Assembly: GCF_000022085.1 (NCBI RefSeq)
Contig: NC_011894.1
Location: 4,331,001-4,395,000 of the forward strand
DNA from: Methylobacterium nodulans ORS 2060
GTDB lineage: Bacteria; Pseudomonadota; Alphaproteobacteria; Rhizobiales; Beijerinckiaceae
Direction: 5' to 3'
Length of the DNA: 64,000 nt
Both the position numbers and the translations under genes were made by a program. The notes below the pieces were generated by a model that ran no database searches, was not told the origin of the DNA, and was given only the letters and a program-made list of their open reading frames with translations. Each line of letters opens with the position of its first letter. The first letter of the stretch is position 1. Of this stretch, positions 63,375 to 64,000 are shown in pieces.

Positions 63375-63474
63375 TCGAGGACGGTGGGGGAGGGGGCGAA
63401 AGTGGGTGAATCGGACCGGCGGGACGCTATCCGCGGGTGAGCCTGCGGCATCTAACGGTTCTCGGCGGCGCTGA

Positions 63475-64000
63475 TCACTGACGTTTGGCGAGCCGCACGA
63501 CGTTGCCGCCCTCGCTTGGCACCAGCGGAATCACGGCCCTCGCCGCAAGCTCCTCCAGGCCGTCAGCAATCCAGCGCCCGTAGTGCCGCTCGATCATCTG
63601 GACTGACGTATCGTGCAGCGCCGCGACAAGCCGGATCGGGAGATTCGCCCGGATACCCCGCACGATGCTGGAGTGTCGCAGGGCATACGGGATCACGTCG
63701 GGCATCTCGGCCCGGTCGCGGATGAGCTGCCACGGTCGCACCATCTCCGCCGCTGCCTTCCAAGGCCCACGCCCGACACGCTCCCACCGAATGCTGCCGG
63801 GCACCTGCTTGTTGCGCCACCTTTCCAGCAGAGGCGCTTCACCCTGTCGCCCGGTCCCGGCCGGCAGGAGAGCTTCGAGCACGTCCGCACCGACCGGCAC
63901 CGGAACGCTTCCGCTCTTGCCCTTACCCTTCCGAGAGACGGGAACCATCAGGCGGCCATGAGTCCGCTGAACATCACGAACGCGCATCCGTGCGACCTGG
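63475..64000 (-). CDS. Tyrosine recombinase/integrase, cut by right window edge
   Basis: The frame is open to the window edge; about 174 residues of the C-terminal catalytic domain are visible. 'ALRHSSIVRGIRANLPIRLV' contains the Arg-x-x-His-like box, 'AALHDTSVQMIERHY' the second His and the catalytic Tyr. The N-terminal DNA-binding domain and the first catalytic Arg lie outside or near the edge. It is an integrase of a phage or integrative element. Whether it belongs to the prophage whose tail genes are at the left cannot be decided from this window. Confidence 0.85.
   Translation of the reverse strand, partial: QVARMRVRDVQRTHGRLMVPVSRKGKGKSGSVPVPVGADVLEALLPAGTGRQGEAPLLERWRNKQVPGSIRWERVGRGPWKAAAEMVRPWQLIRDRAEMPDVIPYALRHSSIVRGIRANLPIRLVAALHDTSVQMIERHYGRWIADGLEELAARAVIPLVPSEGGNVVRLAKRQ

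Noticed and set aside
1..64000. CRISPR array or other regularly spaced repeats at DNA level
   Set aside because: No direct repeats with constant spacers were seen; the only regular repeats are protein-level (FDxxWYL) and the single 25-bp tandem duplication.

Overview
The window is GC-rich DNA with alphaproteobacterial gene families: a GTA-type phage tail module, DUF2793 and GH108 phage proteins, and many insertion-sequence remnants. Together these suggest Hyphomicrobiales, most likely Methylobacterium/Methylorubrum or a close relative. The genus is an inference from overall look, not a database result.

Region 1 (1-11.9 kb) is the late end of a prophage, all on the plus strand. It holds the end of a tape-measure protein, the four tail-tip genes known from gene transfer agents (DUF2460, DUF2163, NlpC/P60, TIM-barrel host-specificity protein), a tail fibre with a pyocin-knob region and an S74-type self-cleaving C-terminus, then a lysis cassette (GH108 endolysin, 3TM holin-like protein, two small proteins) and a terminator-like hairpin. 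Region 2 (12-15.6 kb) has an SDR oxidoreductase beside a decayed HxlR-type regulator, an FkbM methyltransferase and an IS630 remnant.

Region 3 (15.6-34.5 kb) is the first half of a surface-glycan island. It contains glycosyltransferases (two with unusual repeat modules), a minus-strand trio for an N-acetyl-L-aminosugar nucleotide (4,6-dehydratase, RmlD-like reductase, 2-epimerase), and a plus-strand operon running from a 'half' glycosyltransferase through GT4, GT2, GT4 and GT4-GT2 enzymes to two SDRs and a nucleotidyltransferase. Region 4 (34.5-45.3 kb) is a graveyard with a few intact genes: GST, MFS transporter, a secreted orphan protein, a GT61 enzyme and a methyltransferase. Around them lie remnants of VanZ, gmd, IS21, IS5, IS110 and IS66 sequences.

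Region 5 (45.4-61.1 kb) has rfbC-rfbB (dTDP-rhamnose), an rfbD cut off after a few codons, and a 1366-residue protein with nine N-terminal repeats, two RgpF-like regions and a WsaF-like glycosyltransferase region. An IS66 element nested in an IS3 element follows. Then comes an inverted paralogous copy of the region 3 cassette (half-GT, GT4, fused GT2-GT4, GT). Region 6 (61.1-64 kb) has an AT-rich gene of unknown function, an HTH protein and the 3' part of a tyrosine integrase running off the right edge.

The sugar-nucleotide enzymes, at least ten glycosyltransferases and two methyltransferases make a coherent case for an elaborate glycan. No flippase, polymerase, ABC exporter or priming transferase is in the window, so export must be encoded elsewhere or work through another route. 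The most unusual content is (a) standalone GT-B C-terminal halves coupled to complete GT4 enzymes in two diverged cassettes, (b) about 38-residue FDxxWYL tandem repeats on two otherwise different glycosyltransferases, and (c) a tandem IWLV/IYLL module found at the C-terminus of one glycosyltransferase and the N-terminus of another.
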